Shown in pieces: positions 10,991 to 23,554 of a DNA stretch of 64,000 nt; the stretch's first letter is position 1, and the number at the start of each line of letters is the position of its first letter. The stretch covers positions 99,813,513-99,877,512 of the forward strand of contig CM060311.1 of assembly GCA_030674185.1 (NCBI GenBank), in the 5' to 3' direction. This DNA comes from Monoplex corrugatus (Eukaryota; Mollusca; Gastropoda; Littorinimorpha; Ranellidae). The notes under the pieces are model-generated. The model was given only the letters and a program-made list of their open reading frames with translations. It searched no databases and was not told the DNA's origin. The position numbers and the translations under genes are program-made.

Positions 10991-13900
10991 TGTCTGTTAG
11001 TTTGCCGTCTTAGGTAGCGGTCACCTGCTGGACATTTCAGTGTCTGTTGGTAGGCTACTTTGTGTAGTGGTCACCTACTGGACATTTCAATGTCTGTTGG
11101 TAGGCTACTTTGTGTAGCGGTCACCTACTGGACATTTCAATGTCTGTTGGTAGGCTACTTTGTGTAGTGGTCACCTACTGGACATTTCAATGTCTGTTGG
11201 TAGGCTACTTTGTGTAGCGGTCACCTACTGGACATTTCAATGTCTGTTGGTAGGCTACTTTGTGTAGCGGTCACCTACTGGACATTTCAATGTCTGTTGG
11301 TAGGCTACTTTGTGTAGTGGTCACCTACTGGACATTTCAATGTCTGTTGGTAGGCTACTTTGTGTAGTGGTCACCTACTGGACATTTCAATATCTGTTGG
11401 TAGGCTACTTTGTGTAGCGGTCACCTACTGGACATTTCAATGTCTGTTGGTAGGCTACTTTGTGTAGCGGTCACCTACTGGACATTTCAATGTCTGTTGG
11501 TAGGCTACTTTGTGTAGTGGTCACCTACTGGACATTTCAATGTCTGTTGGTAGGCTACTTTGTGTAGCGGTCACCTACTGGACATTTCAGTGTCTGTTGG
11601 TAGGCTACTTTGTGTAGCGGTCACCTACTGGACATTTCAGTGTCTGTTGGTAGGCTACTTTGTGTAGCGGTCACCTACTGGACATTTCAGTGTCTGTTGG
11701 TAGGCTACTTTGTGTAGTGGTCACCTACTGGACATTTCAATGTCTGTTGGTAGGCTACTTTGTGTAGCGGTCTTCTACTGGACATTTCAATGTCTGTTGG
11801 TAGGCTACTTTGTGTAGTGGTCACCTACTGGACATTTCAATGTCTGTTGGTAGGCTACTTTGTGTAGCGGTCACCTACTGGACATTTCAATGTCTGTTGG
11901 TAGGCTACTTTGTGTAGCGGTCACCTACTGGACATTTCAGTCTGTTGGTAGGCTTTGTGTAGTGGTCACCTACTGGACATTTCAATGTCTGTTGGTAGGC
12001 TACTTTGTGTAGTGGTCACCTACTGGACATTTCAATGTCTGTTGGTAGGCTACTTTGTGTAGCGGTCACCTACTGGACATTTCAATGTCTGTTGGTAGGC
12101 TACTTTGTGTAGCGGTCTTCTACTGGACATTTCAATGTCTGTTGGTAGGCTACTTTGAGTAGCGGTCACCTACTGGACATTTCAATGTCTGTTGGTAGGC
12201 TACTTTGAGTAGCGGTCACCTACTGGACATTTCAATGTCTGTTGGTAGGCTACTTTGTGTAGTGGTCACCTACTGGACATTTCAATGTCTGTTGGTAGGC
12301 TACTTTGAGTAGCGGTCACCTACTGGACATTTCAATGTCTGTTGGTAGGCTACTTTGAGTAGCGGTCACCTACTGGACATTTCAATGTCTGTTGGTAGGC
12401 TACTTTGTGTAGTGGTCACCTACTGGACATTTCAATGTCTGTTGGTAGGCTACTTTGTGTAGCGGTCACCTACTGGACATTTCAATGTCTGTTGGTAGGC
12501 TACTTTGTGTAGCGGTCACCTACTGGACATTTCAGTGTCTGTTGGTAGGCTACTTTGTGTAGCGGTCACCTACTGGACATTTCAATGTCTGTTGGTAGGC
12601 TACTTTGTGTAGCGGTCACCTACTGGACATTTCAATGTCTGTTGGTAGGCTACTTTGTGTAGCGGTCACCTACTGGACATTTCAGTGTCTGTTGGTAGGC
12701 TTTGTGTAGTGGTCACCTACTGGACATTTCAATGTCTGTTGGTAGGCTACTTTGTGTAGCGGTCACCTACTGGACATTTCAATGTCTGTTGGTAGGCTAC
12801 TTTGTGTAGTGGTCACCTACTGGACATTTCAATGTCTGTTGGTAGGCTACTTTGTGTAGCGGTCACCTACTGGACATTTCAATGTCTGTTGGTAGGCTAC
12901 TTTGTGTAGCGGTCACCTACTGGACATTTCAATGTCTGTTGGTAGGCTACTTTGTGTAGCGGTCACCTACTGGACATTTCAGTGTCTGTTGGTAGGCTAC
13001 TTTGTGTAGCGGTCACCTACTGGACATTTCAATGTCTGTTGGTAGGCTACTTTGTGTAGCGGTCACCTACTGGACATTTCAATGTCTGTTGGTAGGCTAC
13101 TTTGTGTAGTGGTCACCTACTGGACATTTCAATGTCTGTTGGTAGGCTACTTTGTGTAGCGGTCACCTACTGGACATTTCAGTGTCTGTTGGTAGGCTAC
13201 TTTGTGTAGCGGTCACCTACTGGACATTTCAATGTCTGTTGGTAGGCTACTTTGTGTAGTGGTCACCTACTGGACATTTCAGTGTCTGTTGGTAGGCTAC
13301 TTTGTGTAGCGGTCACCTACTGGACATTTCAGTGTCTGTTGGTAGGCTACTTTGTGTAGCGGTCACCTACTGGACATTTCAATGTCTGTTGGTAGGCTAC
13401 TTTGTGTAGCGGTCACCTACTGGACATTTCAATGTCTGTTGGTAGGCTACTTTGTGTAGCGGTCACCTACTGGACATTTCAATGTCTGTTGGTAGGCTAC
13501 TTTGTGTAGTGGTCACCTACTGGACATTTCAATGTCTGTTGGTAGGCTACTTTGTGTAGCGGTCACCTACTGGACATTTCAGTGTCTGTTGGTAGGCTAC
13601 TTTTGTGAGCGGTCACCTACTGGACATTTCAATGTCTGTTGGTAGGCTACTTTGTGTAGTGGTCACCTACTGGACATTTCAGTGTCTGTTGGTAGGCTAC
13701 TTTGTGTAGCGGTCACCTACTGGACATTTCAGTGTCTGTTGGTAGGCTACTTTGTGTAGCGGTCACCTACTGGACATTTCAGTGTCTGTTGGTAGGCTAC
13801 TTTGTGTAGCGGTCACCTACTGGACATTTCAGTGTCTGTTGGTAGGCTACTTTGTGTAGTGGTCACCTACTGGACATTTCAATGTCTGTTGGTAGGCTAC

Positions 13901-16900
13901 TTTGTGTAGTGGTCACCTACTGGACATTTCAGTCTGTTGGTAGGCTACTTTGTGTAGCGGTCACCTACTGGACATTTCAGTGTCTGTTGGTAGGCTACTT
14001 TGTGTAGTGGTCACCTACTGGACATTTCAATGTCTGTTGGTAGGCTACTTTGTGTAGTGGTCACCTACTGGACATTTCAGTGTCTGTTGGTAGGCTTTGT
14101 GTAGCGGTCACCTACTGGACATTTCAATGTCTGTTGGTAGGCTACTTTGTGTAGCGGTCACCTACTGGACATTTCAATGTCTGTTGGTAGGCTTTGTGTA
14201 GTGGTCACCTACTGGACATTTCAGTGTCTGTTGGTAGGCTACTTTGTGTAGCGGTCACCTACTGGACATTTCAGCGTCTGTTGGTAGGCTTTGTGTAGTG
14301 GTCACCTACTGGACATTTCAATGTCTGTTGGTAGGCTACTTTGTGTAGTGGTCACCTACTGGACATTTCAGTGTCTGTTGGTAGGCTACTTTGTGTAGCG
14401 GTCACCTACTGGACATTTCAATGTCTGTTGGTAGGCTACTTTGTGTAGCGGTCACCTACTGGACATTTCAATGTCTGTTGGTAGGCTACTTTGTGTAGCA
14501 GTCACCTACTGGACATTTCAGTGTCTGTTGGTAGGCTTTGTGTAGTGGTCACCTACTGGACATTTCAATGTCTGTTGGTAGGCTACTTTGTGTAGTGGTC
14601 ACCTACTGGACATTTCAATGTCTGTTGGTAGGCTACTTTGTGTAGTGGTCACCTACTGGACATTTCAATGTCTGTTGGTAGGCTACTTTGTGTAGCGGTC
14701 ACCTATTGGACATTTCAATGTCTGTTGGTAGGCTACTTTGTGTAGTGGTCACCTATTGGACATTTCAATGTCTGTTGGTAGGCTACTTTGTGTAGTGGTC
14801 ACCTACTGGACATTTCAATGTCTGTTGGTAGGCTACTTTGTGTAGTGGTCACCTACTGGACATTTCAATGTCTGTTGGTAGGCTACTTTGAGTAGCGGTC
14901 ACCTACTGGACATTTCAATGTCTGTTGGTAGGCTACTTTGTGTAGTGGTCACCTACTGGACATTTCAATGTCTGTTGGTAGGCTACTTTGTGTAGTGGTC
15001 ACCTACTGGACATTTCAATGTCTGTTGGTAGGCTACTTTGTGTAGTGGTCACCTATTGGACATTTCAATGTCTGTTGGTAGGCTACTTTGTGTAGTGGTC
15101 ACCTACTGGACATTTCAATGTCTGTTGGTAGGCTACTTTGTGTAGCGGTCACCTACTGGACATTTCAATGTCTGTTGGTAGGCTACTTTGAGTAGCGGTC
15201 ACCTACTGGACATGTCAATGTCTGTTGGTAGGCTACTTTGAGTAGCGGTCACCTACTGGACATTTCAATGTCTGTTGGTAGGCTACTTTGAGTAGCGGTC
15301 ACCTACTGGACATTTCAATGTCTGTTGGTAGGCTACTTTGTGTAGCGGTCACCTACTGGACATTTCAATATCTGTTGGTAGGCTACTTTGTGTAGCGGTC
15401 ACCTACTGGACATTTCAGTGTCTGTTGGTAGGCTACTTTGTGTAGCGGTCACCTACTGGACATTTCAATCTGTTGGTAGGCTTTGTGTAGTGGTCACCTA
15501 CTGGACATTTCAATGTCTGTTGGTAGGCTACTTTGTGTAGTGGTCACCTACTGGACATTTCAATGTCTGTTGGTAGGCTACTTTGTGTAGCGGTCACCTA
15601 CTGGACATTTCAATGTCTGTTGGTAGGCTACTTTGTGTAGCGGTCACCTACTGGACATTTCAATGTCTGTTGGTAGGCTACTTTGTGTAGCGGTCACCTA
15701 CTGGACATTTCAATGTGTGTTGGTAGGCTACTTTGTGTAGTGGTCACCTACTGGACATTTCAATGTCTGTTGGTAGGCTACTTTGTGTAGCGGTCACCTA
15801 CTGGACATTTCAATGTCTGTTGGTAGGCTTTGTGTAGTGGTCACCTACTGGACATTTCAATGTCTGTTGGTAGGCTACTTTGTGTAGTGGTCACCTACTG
15901 GACATTTCAATGTCTGTTGGTAGGCTACTTTGTGTAGCGGTCACCTACTGGACATTTCAGTGTCTGTTGGTAGGCTACTTTGTGTAGTGGTCACCTACTG
16001 GACATTTCAATGTCTGTTGGTAGGCTACTTTGTGTAGCGGTCACCTACTGGACATTTCAATGTCTGTTGGTAGGCTACTTTGTGTAGCGGTCACCTACTG
16101 GACATTTCAATGTCTGTTGGTAGGCTACTTTGTGTAGCGGTCACCTACTGGACATTTCAATGTCTGTTGGTAGGCTACTTTGTGTAGTGGTCACCTATTG
16201 GACATTTCAGTGTCTGTTGGTAGGCTACTTGAGTAGCGGTCACCTACTGGACATTTCAATATCTGTTGTAGGCTACTTTGAGTAGTGGTCACCTACTGGA
16301 CATTTCAGTGTCTGTTGGTAGCGCTACTTTGTGTAGTGGTCACCTACTGGACATTTCAGTATTTGGTAGGCTACTTTGTGTAGTGGTCACCTACTGGACA
16401 TTTCAATATCTGTTGTAGGCTACTTTGTGTAGTGGTCACCTACTGGACATTTCAATATCTGTTGGTAGGCTACTTTGTGTAGCGGTCACCTACTGGACAT
16501 TTCAGTGTCTGTTGGTAGGCTACTTTGTGTAGCGGTCACCTACGGACATTTCAATGTCTGTTGGTAGGCTACTTTGTGTAGCGGTCACCTACTGGACATT
16601 TCAGTCTGTTGGTAGGCTACTTTGTGTAGTGGTCACCTACTGACATTTCAATGTCTGTTGGTAGGCTACTTTGTGTAGCGGTCACCTACTGACATTTCAA
16701 TGTCTGTTGGTAGGCTACTTTGTGTAGTGGATCACTTACTGACATTTCAGTCTGTTGGTAGCCTACTTTGTGTAGCGGTCACCTACTGGACATTTCAGTG
16801 TCTGTTGGTAGGCTACTTTGTGTGCGGTCACCTACTGGACATTCAATGTCTGTTGGTAGGCTTTGTGTAGTGGTCACCTACTGGACATTTCAGTGTCTGT

Positions 16901-18871
16901 TGGTAGGCTTTGTGTAGTGGTCACCTACTGGACATTTTCAATGTCGTTGGTAGGCTACTTTGTGTAGCGGTCACCACTGGACATTTCAATGTCTGTTGGT
17001 AGGCTACTTTGTGTAGCGGTCACCTGGACATTTCAATGTTTGTTGGTAGGCTACTTTGTGTAGCGGTCACCTACTGGACATTTCAGTGATGTTGGTAGGC
17101 TACTTTGTGTAGCAGTCACCTACTGGACATTTCAGTGTTGTTGGTAGGCTACTTTGTGTAGCGTCACCTACTGGACATTTCAGTGTCTGTTGGTAGGCAC
17201 TTTGTGTAGCGGTCACCTACTGGACATTTCAATGTCTGTTAGGTAGGCTACTTGTGTAGTGGTCACCTACTGGACATTTCAATGTCTGTTGGTAGGCTAC
17301 TTTGTGTAGCGGTCACCTATGGAATTTCAATGTCTGTTGGTAGGCTACTTTGTGTAGCGGTCACCTACTGGACATTTCAGTGTCTGTTGGTAGGCATTTG
17401 TGTAGCGGTCACCTATGGACATTTCAATGTCTGTTGGTAGGCTACTTTGTGTAGTGGTCACCTACTGGACATTTCAATGTCTGTTGGTAGGCTACTTTGT
17501 GTAGTGGTCACCTACTGGACATTTCAGTGTCTGTTGGTAGGCTACTTTGTGTAGCGGTCACCTACTGGACATTTCAGTGTCTGTTGGTAGGCTACTTTGT
17601 GTAGCGGTCACCTACTGGACATTTCAATGTCTGTTGGTAGGCTACTTTGTGTAGTGGTCACCTACTGGACATTTCAATGTCTGTTGGTAGGCTACTTTGT
17701 GTAGCGGTCACCTACTGGACATTTCAATGTCTGTTGGTAGGCTACTTTGTGTAGTGGTCACCTACTGGACATTTCAGTGTCTGTTGGTAGGCTTTGTGTA
17801 GTGGTCACCTACTGGACATTTCAATGTCTGTTGGTAGGCTACTTTGTGTAGCGGTCACCTACTGGACATTTCAATGTCTGTTGGTAGGCTACTTTGTGTA
17901 GTGGTCACCTACTGGACATTTCAATGTCTGTTGGTAGGCTACTTTGTGTAGCGGTCACCTACTGGACATTTCAATGTCTGTTGGTAGGCTACTTTGTGTA
18001 GTGGTCACCTACTGGACATTTCAGTGTCTTTTGGGTAGGCTTTGTGTAGTGGTCACCTACTGGACATTTCAATGTCTGTTGGTAGGCTACTTTGTGTAGC
18101 GGTCACCTACTGGACATTTCAATGTCTGTTGGTAGGCTACTTTGTGTAGTGGTCACCTATTGGACATTTCAGTGTCTGTTGGTAGGCTACTTTGTGTAGC
18201 GGTCACCTACTGGACATTTCAATGTCTGTTGGTAGGCTACTTTGTGTAGCGGTCACCTACTGGACATTTCAATATCTGTTGGTAGGCTTTGTGTAGTGGT
18301 CACCTACTGGACATTTCAGTGTCTGTTGGTAGGCTACTTTGTGTAGTGGTCACCTACTGGACATTTCAATGTCTGTTGGTAGGCTACTTGTGTAGCGGTC
18401 ACCTACTGGACATTTCAATGTCTGTTGGTAGGCTACTTTGTGTAGCGGTCACCTACTGGACATTTCAATGTCTGTTGGTAGGCTACTTTGTGTAGTGGTC
18501 ACCTACTGGACATTTCAATGTCTGTTGGTAGGCTACTTTGTGTAGTGGCCCACCTATTGGACATTTCAATGTCTGTTGTAGGCTACTTTGTGTAGCGGTC
18601 ACCTACTGGACATTTCAGTGTCTGTTGGTAGGCTTTGTGTAGCGGTCACCTACTGGACATTTCAATGTCTGTTGGTAGCTTTGTGTAGTGGTCACCTACT
18701 GGACATTTCAGTGTCTGTTGGTAGGCTACTTTGTGTAGTGGTCACCTACTGGACATTTCAGCGTCTGTTGGTAGGCTACTTTGTGTAGTGGTCACCTACT
18801 GGACATTTCAGTGTCTGTTGGTAGGCTACTTTGTGTAGTGGTCACCTACTGGACATTTCAATGTCTGTTCA
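10991..18871. repeat. 50-bp minisatellite, about 157 copies (7.9 kb)
   Basis: The unit reads TAGCGGTCACCTACTGGACA, TTTCAATGTCTGTTGGTAGG, CTACTTTGTG. Copies differ mainly at two dimorphic positions (TAGCGG/TAGTGG and CAATGTC/CAGTGTC), a TTTGTG/TTTGAG variant and a recurrent 4-bp deletion GGCTTTGTG. Between about 16.2 and 17.45 kb single-base indels become frequent. The unit has no protein logic; short ORFs on the plus strand are artefacts. It lies in the intergenic space between the two convergent genes. Confidence 0.97.
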
Positions 18872-20394
18872 TTCACTACCTGGTGATGTGGTTGTCCTGA
18901 CTGCAAATCCTGAGCATCATGAATGTGACCAAGCAGCAATCTGATGAAGCTTTGGTGAACTCATCTGTACAACAGCTGACTTCTTACTGCCCCCAATATT
19001 CCTTTTGTACCACTAACAACATGTAAAACCCCCCCCCCTTTTTTTTTCCTTTTGTACCACTAACAACCATGTACAATAGCTGACTTCTTACTGCCCCCAA
19101 TATTCCTTTTGTACCACTAACATCAGAGATGTGCTTTTCAAAATTGTGCTGATCTTTGATCACTTAGTGAATGGTGACACAGCTTTTGGCATGGACAACT
19201 GAAAGTTGGAAGCTGCCAACGGAAATGTATAAAACATGAAAAGTAAACTTCCTATTGATAATTTCATTTGATTTTGAATTATGGTAAATTGATCAGAACG
19301 TACAAAAAAGCTACATTTTGTTTTTTAAGCAGATGGACTTAGAGATGACGGAAAAAGAAAGCAAACGAAAGCACACAGTGATTTATACAATTTGCTTTTG
19401 CAGAAATTCCTTTCCCCAAAGATGGAAAAAATAATAAAAAATCCATTTTCAATGTCTCACCAAACGTGATGACAGAAGTCATTTTATCAAGCATACACTA
19501 CCTTGATTCCACTGCCATTACCAATCACCAAAGGGGAAAAAATAATCTATAGCGGATGAGTAAAATCCCCACATTTATTTCAACCAATCACACAAGGCAC
19601 TACACATTATGAGCAAGGAATACTTTATATAGCTTTAGCAAAATATCACATGAAAAGCCATGAAAATATATGGTACTTTATTCTGAACAGCAAAACAAAT
19701 CCTTCATTAAATACAAGTAGCTTAACAACGGGGAAAAAACCACAAAACCTATAAACCTCAGCACAACAATGAAAACATGCAGACGTAGGCCCAACGTTCA
19801 ATGACATTTCACAATGAAAACATGCACACATACATTCAATGACATTTCAGTATTAATCAGTTTAAGGTGAAAACTATGGATTGACAGTTGTGAAATCACT
19901 TTGATTTCAAGCCTGAGTAAGTCGTAGTCCTGCACAGCAGGTTTGAAAACACATAAACAAACATATATACACAAGAGGTCATGACATGCGATTTTACTTC
20001 TTCTTTTGAAGCATTTGTGCATACAAGCAAATGGGGGTTATAGAACGACTACTTCCCCTATGGTCATATACTTCAGTACAGTGGTGACACGAACATCTTT
20101 TCAATGCCTTTGAAACCGAGGTGGTTAAATCTTGTTATGTGAACGCATAAAAAATTTGGTAATGGCGCTGACTAATAACTTATTTCATGCTGAAAGAGCC
20201 ACATGATCTTTGGGCTGTGTCCATTAATCGTTCAACTTATTAATTTGCAACTTCTCATTGAGCAAGACATTTAAATTTGATAAAAATGTGTCCAAAGTGA
20301 TACAATGGTTATCAAGACAGATAACTGGTTTGAATATCACAACTGTTCAAACCATTGTAGGGTTTTTCATCTCCTACCCACAGTTAAGTGTGCT
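18872..20394. other. Non-repetitive flank, possible distal 3' UTR of the SFT2D gene
   Basis: The stretch has a CTGACTTCTTACTGCCCCCA segment duplicated around 18,978 and 19,080. On the minus strand, poly(A) signals AATAAA (TTTATT on plus) occur at 19,574-19,579 and 19,677-19,682. If used, the SFT2D transcript would have a 3' UTR of about 3.7 kb. No coding exon recognised. Confidence 0.35.
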
Positions 20395-20880
20395 GTGTAT
20401 GGGATCACACAGCTGAGCCTCATGCACTTTATGGGTGTATCACAGTGGTGACCACACAGCTGAGCCTCATGCACTTTATGGGTGTATCACAGTGGTGACC
20501 ACACAGCTGAGCCTCATGCACTTTATGGGTGTATCACAGTGGTGACCACACAGCTGAGCCTTATGCACTTTACGGGTGTATCACAGTGGTGACCACACAG
20601 CTGAGCCTCATGCACTTTATGGGTGTATCACAGTGGTGACCACACAGCTGAGCCTCATGCACTTTATGGGTGTATCACAGTGGTGACCACACAGCTGAGC
20701 CTCATGCACTTTATGGGTGTATCAGTGGTGACCACACAGCTGAGCCTCATGCACTTTATGGATATATCACTTACAGTGGTGACCACACAGCTGAGCCTCA
20801 TGCACTTTATGGATATATCACTTACAGTGGTGACCACACAGCTGAGCCTCATGCACTTTATGGATATATCACTTACAGCG
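20395..20880. repeat. 47-bp minisatellite, about 10 copies
   Basis: The unit is TGGGTGTATCACAGTGGTGA, CCACACAGCTGAGCCTCATG, CACTTTA. The last three copies change to GGATATATCACTTACAGTGG. Plus and minus ORFs of 75-108 codons are artefacts of the period. It may lie in the SFT2D 3' UTR. Confidence 0.92.
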
Positions 20881-21774
20881 TTGTTCAAATTTCCTGACCA
20901 ACTCCACAGACGTCTGTACCTCTCAGGCCTGGTTGACACCAGGATATGAAAGGAAGTGTGCAGCACAGTTCCCGTATGCAGCAGTCTCAATCCAGAATGG
21001 AACTCTACAGCAGCATCACAGCATTACAAAAAATGTTCCTTTCTGTGTAGTCACTAAAGCGTCTTGGAAAATGTGACAGGAAAAAACTACCCACAACAGC
21101 TGAGAAACCTTTGCTGACAAACTTTGTTCACTAATGTAAACATACATTTCTACATTCTGTGATCAAAATAAAGCATTTCTGTTTCTCTCAAGGACTGAAC
21201 AATACTTTGCTTTTACACGCACAAGAAAACTAATATAATCCTGAATTCCACTTCTCACGCCCAAAAGATCAAAACAAAAACATTTCCTTTTCTTTGAAGA
21301 AACACAACAAAAGCTGAATAATTTTGATTCCCACCTCTCAAGCCCAAAGTGGTCAATTCCACGTCTTGGGCAGAGTATTGTGGAGGTTATGTTCTTGAAG
21401 GGAAGAGAAGAAAATCCTGAGAACTGACAACATCTGATGACAGGAAGGAGGACTGCACATGTAAGAAAATCTTTCAACCGGTACTGTAGCTGCTCATTCT
21501 GAAATGTGCAATCACAAACCTTTTTGTGCATGGACTGGGTACCTCCACATAAACAGGCATGTTTAAAGCCGTCTTCCAGTAAATACTGTCGCCCAAAGCA
21601 GGAAAGTCATGGTATAAGAACAACAAAAACAAACAATAACAGGAAAGTCATTGTATAAGAAAAACAAAAACAACAGCAATAGCAAAAACCCAAACAAATG
21701 AAACCAGATATCGCTCCATGGATTTACTGACATAAAACAACAGCAGAATATTTCTTAAAAGAAAAGACTTCCTA
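20881..21774. other. Unique sequence downstream of the SFT2D stop
   Basis: A 122-codon minus ORF at 21,163-21,531 has no recognisable domain and low coding character. The segment may be 3' UTR; no gene is supported. Confidence 0.4.
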
Positions 21775-22005
21775 TTTTATAAATCCAATAGCTACTACCC
21801 CACAATAGCTAAACTCCATTTACATCCAACACTTTGTAAATCCAATAGCTACTACCCCACAATAGCTAAACTCCATTTACAACCAACACTTTGCAAATCC
21901 AATAGCTACTACCCCACAATAGCTAAACTCCATTTACATCCAACACTTTGTAAATCCAATAGCTACTACCCCACAATAGCTAAACTCCATTTACAACCAA
22001 CATTT
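21775..22005. repeat. 57-bp minisatellite, 4 copies
   Basis: The unit reads TTTGTAAATCCAATAGCTAC, TACCCCACAATAGCTAAACT, CCATTTACATCCAACAC. AATAGCTA occurs twice within each unit, so the unit is itself an older internal duplication. Confidence 0.92.
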
Positions 22006-22019
22006 TCTTTCCTCTCTTC

Positions 22020-22862
22020 TTGACAGAACACTTTACAATCACTGCACCATGCTAACTGTCCTATGTCCTTGACAGAACACTTTACAATCACTGCAACATG
22101 CTAACTGTCCTATGTCCTTGACAGACACAACAGTTTACAATCACAGCACCATGCTAACTGTCCTATGTCATTGACAGAACACTTTACAATCACAGCAACA
22201 TGCTAACTGTCCTATGTCCTTGACAGAACACTTTACCATCACTGCAACATGCTAACTGTCCTATGTCCTTGACAGAACACTTTACAATCACAGCAACATG
22301 CTAACTGTCCTTGACAGACACAACAGTTTACAATCACTGCACCATGCTAACTGTCCTATGTCCTTGACAGACACAACAGTTTACAATCACTGCACCATGC
22401 TAACTGTCCTTGACAGACAGAACAGTTTACAATCACTGCACCATGCTAACTGTCCTATGTCCTTGACAGACACAACAGTTTACAATCACTGCACCATGCT
22501 AACTGTCCTATGTCCTTGACAGACACAACACTTTACAATCACTGCACCATGCTAACTGTCCTTGACAGACACAACAGTTTACAATCACTGCACCATGCTA
22601 ACTGTCCTATGTCCTTGAAAGACACAACAGTTTACAATCACTGCACCATGCTAACTGTCCTATGTCCTTGACAGACACAACAGTTTACAATCACAGCACC
22701 ATGCTAATTGTCCTATGTCCTTGACAGACACCACAGTTTACAATCACTGCACCATGCTAACTGTCCTATGTCCTTGACAGACACAACAGTTTACAATCAC
22801 AGCAACATGCTAACTGTCCTTGACAGACACAACAGTTTACAATCACTGCACCATGCTAACTA
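22020..22862. repeat. 45/53-bp minisatellite, about 17 copies
   Basis: The unit is CTTGACAGACACAACAGTTT, ACAATCACTGCACCATGCTA, ACTGTC(CTATGTC)C. Copies with and without the 8-bp CTATGTCC alternate. An early group has AACACTTTACAATCACAGCA instead. A 73-codon ORF inside is not a gene. Confidence 0.93.
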
Positions 22863-23316
22863 GTTGGTCAAGGATTTGTTGTCAACACATCACCCCTGTA
22901 AGCTTACTAGAACCATAACCATTATGACTACATGAAGTAACCAGCAGAAAAACTTCTTTCATAGGAAGACACAAGTGGATGTGAGCAAATACAGGAAACT
23001 AAACAACTGCCCCATTTGATACTATAATATAACTGTTCTTTTTCCTTTACAGAAAACATAATAAAACTTCGGCATAACTAAACATCCCGGATGTCGGCAT
23101 GTTTGTAAATGCAGGCTTGACCCTTTCATGTTTCCAACATATTTCACACATCAATTTCATTTCCAAAAAAAACAAATGTACAATTCCAGGACAATCACTG
23201 GGTGTAAGCACAGTATATGCACAAATCCCCGACCACGTGGACGATGAATCAGTATGTCCTGACTTGGGGCAAACAAAACTGATGATGGTTGGTGAACCAG
23301 TTATGATGAAGACGGC
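22863..23316 (-). other. Proximal 3' UTR of the SFT2D gene
   Basis: Directly downstream of the TGA stop on the minus strand. The stretch is unique, with no repeat or coding exon recognised. It is expected to be 3' UTR because no poly(A) signal is obvious before array sequence begins. Confidence 0.5.
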
Positions 23317-23356
23317 TCATTCAATACAGGCTGAAAAACATTTCTTCACCATATCC
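23317..23356 (-). CDS. SFT2D1: SFT2D exon 7 (C terminus and stop)
   Basis: The acceptor GTTTTGTTTTCAG precedes one base that completes the split Arg148 codon, then DMVKKCFSACIE and TGA (23,317-23,319). This matches the RDAVKKC-type cytoplasmic tail of the family. The phase joins exactly to exon 6 (2+1). Confidence 0.93.
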
Positions 23357-23554
23357 CTGAAAACAAAACAAAACAAAACACATCACTGTCAATTGCTGTT
23401 AACACACAGGATATCAATAAAATCTGCTTAGAATTTAAATTTATTACAAAAACATGACAACTGATGGTCAAGTAAACTAACAATATCAAAAATGTGAAAA
23501 ACGAAAACAAAACATTTTCTGTAACTCTGGTCAGCCTTCTCGATACTACCAATT

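Noticed and set aside
10991..18871. CRISPR-like regular repeat array
   Set aside because: Units are head to tail with no unique spacers, in an animal genome with introns; it is a minisatellite.
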